A stretch of 64,000 nt of DNA, taken from the NCBI GenBank assembly GCA_963814955.1, contig CAWFEX010000015.1:372001-436000 (forward strand), given 5' to 3'. This document shows, one piece after another, positions 61,750 through 64,000 of this stretch. The first letter of the stretch is position 1, and the number at the start of each line of letters is the position of its first letter. Source of the stretch: DATCJA01 sp963814955 (GTDB lineage Bacteria > Acidobacteriota > Vicinamibacteria > Vicinamibacterales > UBA2999). The translations under genes were made by a program, and so were the position numbers. Under the pieces are notes generated by a model. The model made no database searches. It was not told the DNA's origin and saw nothing but the letters and a program-made list of their open reading frames with translations.

Positions 61750-63915
61750 TGCGGCGCTTCCAGAGGAATGGTCAGCGTGAACGTCGATCCCTGTCCGAGG
61801 TTACTCCGAAGCGTGATGCGTCCGCCAAGGGAAGTCGCCAGGCGGCGGCAGATCGCAAGTCCGAGTCCCGTGCCGCCGTACTGCCGGGACGGAGAGTCGT
61901 CTACCTGGCGGAAATCCTCGAAAATCCGTTCGTGATGTTCCGGCGCGATGCCGATACCGGTGTCGCTGACGGCAATCGACACCATGGCGCGGTAGACGTC
62001 GTGCTGCACCGCGATTTCGATGCCGCCCTGATGGGTGAACTTGAGGGCGTTGCTCAGCAGGTTGACGACAATCTGCTTCACCTTCTGTCGATCGCTGCGC
62101 ACCGTCGGCGCCTGCGGCGCCAGCCTGGGTGAGACCGTCAACTTGGAGCGTCCGATCACCGGATCGAGCTCCGCCATCACCTCGGGCACGATCTCGTTCA
62201 CGCTGAACTCGCTCAGCTGAATCGGCATCTTGCCTGCCTCGATGCGTGTGATGTCGAGAATCTCGTTGATGATCGTGAGCAGGTGACGTCCGTTCGAGTC
62301 GATCCGCTGGAGCTGTCGCTTGGCCGCCGGTGACAGATCGCCCGCCACGCCCTGCAGCAGCATGTGCGTATAGCCCAGGATGGCATTCAACGGCGTTCTG
62401 AACTCGTGCGACATGTTGGCGAGGAACTGCGACTTCAGCCGTGACGCCTGCTCCAGCTCGATCGCCTGGCGCCGGAGCAGCTCGTTCTGCGTGGCGAGCT
62501 CGGCGGTCGCCGCCTGGACGCGCACCTGCAGTTCATCGGATGCCAGCTTCAGTTGTTCGTACAAACGCGCGCGCTCGAGCGCCTCACGCCGGTCGTGGAG
62601 AATCGTGACGACCGCGGTCAGCTCGCCCGACTCGCTCTGGACCTTGCCGGCGATCGCTTCGACGGGATTGATTTCCGAGGTCGTTGGATTGAGAAGACCG
62701 ATCTCGCCTCGGCGTATCTCGCCCGGTCCGGTCTCACCAAGCAGCAGTCCCGAGATGAACGATGAGAAATGCGCGTCGTTCGACTGCACGTTCCGTTCGG
62801 CGCTTTCGGGCGCACCGGGCGGCACGGTGAACAGCTCCTCGGCGGGTGCGTTCATCAGCACCGTCTCGCCCGTCGAGTCGGTGACGACGATCGGGTCGGC
62901 CACTGAATCGATGATCAGGTTCAATCGGTCGCGTTCGGCGCGCGCCGCGGCCTCCAGCACCCGCAGACGCTGATAGTTCTCTTCAATCTGCTCGGTCGCG
63001 CGGCGCAGGTCGGTAATGTTGCGCAGAACGGACACGATACCGGTCCCTTCGCGCGGATCTTCGACGGTGGAGCTCAACACCTCGAACAGCAGGTCCGAGC
63101 CTTCACTCGGATCGACGAGAAGCAGCTCGCGCGCCTCCGAACCGCCTTCAACGGCGCTGCGTGACAACGCCGCCGAAAAGAGCATGTTGTTCAGTTCAAC
63201 GGCGCGGCGTCGCCCTTCGCTTTCTTCTTCACTGGCGGCAAACAGCTTCTCGGCGCGCGCATTGGCTACAATCAGGCGGCCTTCGGTGTCGGTCAGGAGG
63301 ATCGGGTCCGTCACGGAGTTGATAATCGTGAAGAGCAACGCCCGCTCGCGACGCAGTTTGCGCACTTCCTCCGCCAGGCTGCCGCGGCCGCGAATCTGAT
63401 CGAGCTTCTGACCGAGAACGGTGGCAAGCCAGATGACGTCCGGAGACGGTTGCCCGGCCGGCCGGAGCAGCAGCAGGCCGACGCATTCGCCGTCGCTGTC
63501 GCGAACACCACGAAGGGGAATCACCACGAACGAACCGCCGCCGAGCAACGTCGACGGGGTCACCGGTGCCGCGCGATTGAGACGCTCGGGACGGACTATC
63601 GTCGGCCCTCTTGCCGAGAGGGCTTCAACGAGAGGGTCGTGGCCGTCCAGCGGCCACACGAACGGCTCCACATCGTCACTGGGGATACCATAGCCGGCGA
63701 TCCTGACGAATACACCGGCATCGCGATCCATGATGAGGCATGCCGATCGCTTGATCGCCGAGTGACGCGCGAGCCAATCGAGACTGGCGTGCGCGCAATG
63801 TGCGAGATCTTCGTGATGAATCGAGGAAGTACTCGAGCAACTCCAGCCGTGCGGCGTCGGGCACCGACGAAACGACAGGGCGCGACAATGTGCGCGCCGG
63901 CCGCAGCGGACTCAT
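61746..63915 (-). CDS. Sensor histidine kinase, GAF-PAS-PAS-HisKA-HATPase, frameshift near its N-terminus
   Basis: The main frame from about 63815 to 61746 has a GAF-like start (DWLARHSAIKRSACLIMDRD), two PAS domains (LLFTIINSVTDPILLTDTEG and LNLIIDSVADPIVVTDSTGE), a coiled coil, the H-box QFLANMSHEFRTPLNAILGY, the N-box IVVNLLSNALKFTHQGGIEI and G-boxes DTGIGIAPEHHERIF and GGTGLGLAICRRLA. The first residues (SPLRPARTLSRPVVSSVPDA, then ARLELLEYFLDSS) are in another frame from ATG 63915; one indel near 63815 joins them. No transmembrane helix is seen, so it is cytoplasmic. Overlaps the response regulator. Confidence 0.9.
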
Positions 63916-64000
63916 TCCTCACCAACCATGGGGTATGGGGCGGACACGGCAACCCCCGCCCGTCATCGCTTATTGCCGGGTGCGCCGCCGCACCGCAGGA

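Overview
This window looks like a chromosomal segment of an Acidobacteriota bacterium, most likely class Vicinamibacteria; that assignment is inference. It rests on high GC, on secreted DUF6152-type proteins, on bi-domain secreted proteins ending in PYxC, on an Abhydrolase_10-type protein, and above all on several families of short palindromic interspersed repeats (cores GTCCGGCTGAAGCCGGAC, GGGCCGACCTGAAGGTCGGC and CCGGAGGCCTTCAGGCC) that I associate with this group. No rRNA, CRISPR array, transposase or prophage gene was seen. One tRNA (Gln, anticodon UUG) is present.

Layout. (1) 0-22 kb is a catabolic and secretory region. It holds a semialdehyde dehydrogenase, a 2-oxoacid dehydrogenase (E2, E1 beta, E1 alpha) with an M24-fold protein embedded between E2 and E1, secreted proteins, two metallo-beta-lactamase-fold proteins, an MFS carrier, a double-cupin protein, an HpaB-type flavin monooxygenase with a decayed HpaC-type reductase, a DctA-type symporter, a 3-hydroxyisobutyrate-dehydrogenase-family protein, an alpha/beta hydrolase and a beta-propeller protein. 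(2) 22-30 kb is housekeeping on the minus strand: ispE, tRNA-Gln, prs, rplY, pth, rpsF, rpsR, rplI, plus a LolB-like lipoprotein and a TPR protein. (3) 30-33.4 kb on the plus strand is a small LPS-core cluster: a Trm112-like protein, a heptosyltransferase, an O-antigen-ligase-like protein and heptose-7-phosphate kinase. (4) 33-39 kb has an amidohydrolase, an M28 peptidase, purH, and a cold-shock gene with a structured leader. (5) 39-51 kb is a complex I operon, nuoA-B-C-D-E-F-H-J-K-L-M-N, with no nuoG and no nuoI. (6) 51-57 kb has a glycosyltransferase-like gene, a coiled-coil protein, a large Lhr-type helicase and a small acidic protein. (7) 57.4-63.9 kb is a gas-vesicle accessory cluster (GvpK, three GvpF/L proteins, a GvpJ-type protein, GvpG) preceded on the same strand by a response regulator and a hybrid-free sensor kinase.

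Quality caveat. At least ten genes have their family sequence split over two reading frames by a single indel, including the normally essential prs and purH. The simplest reading is residual indel error in the consensus, so frameshifts elsewhere should not be taken as biology without read support. The decayed flavin reductase and the AraC fragment also show missing segments and are better candidates for real decay.

Most notable points: the gas-vesicle cluster next to a two-component system, the complex I operon lacking G and I, the repeated intrusion of palindromic repeats into coding sequences (E2 linker, nuoL, a lipoprotein signal peptide, GvpG tail, Lhr), the transcription-terminator-like leader of the cold-shock gene, and an M24 protein with Cys at a conserved metal-ligand position.
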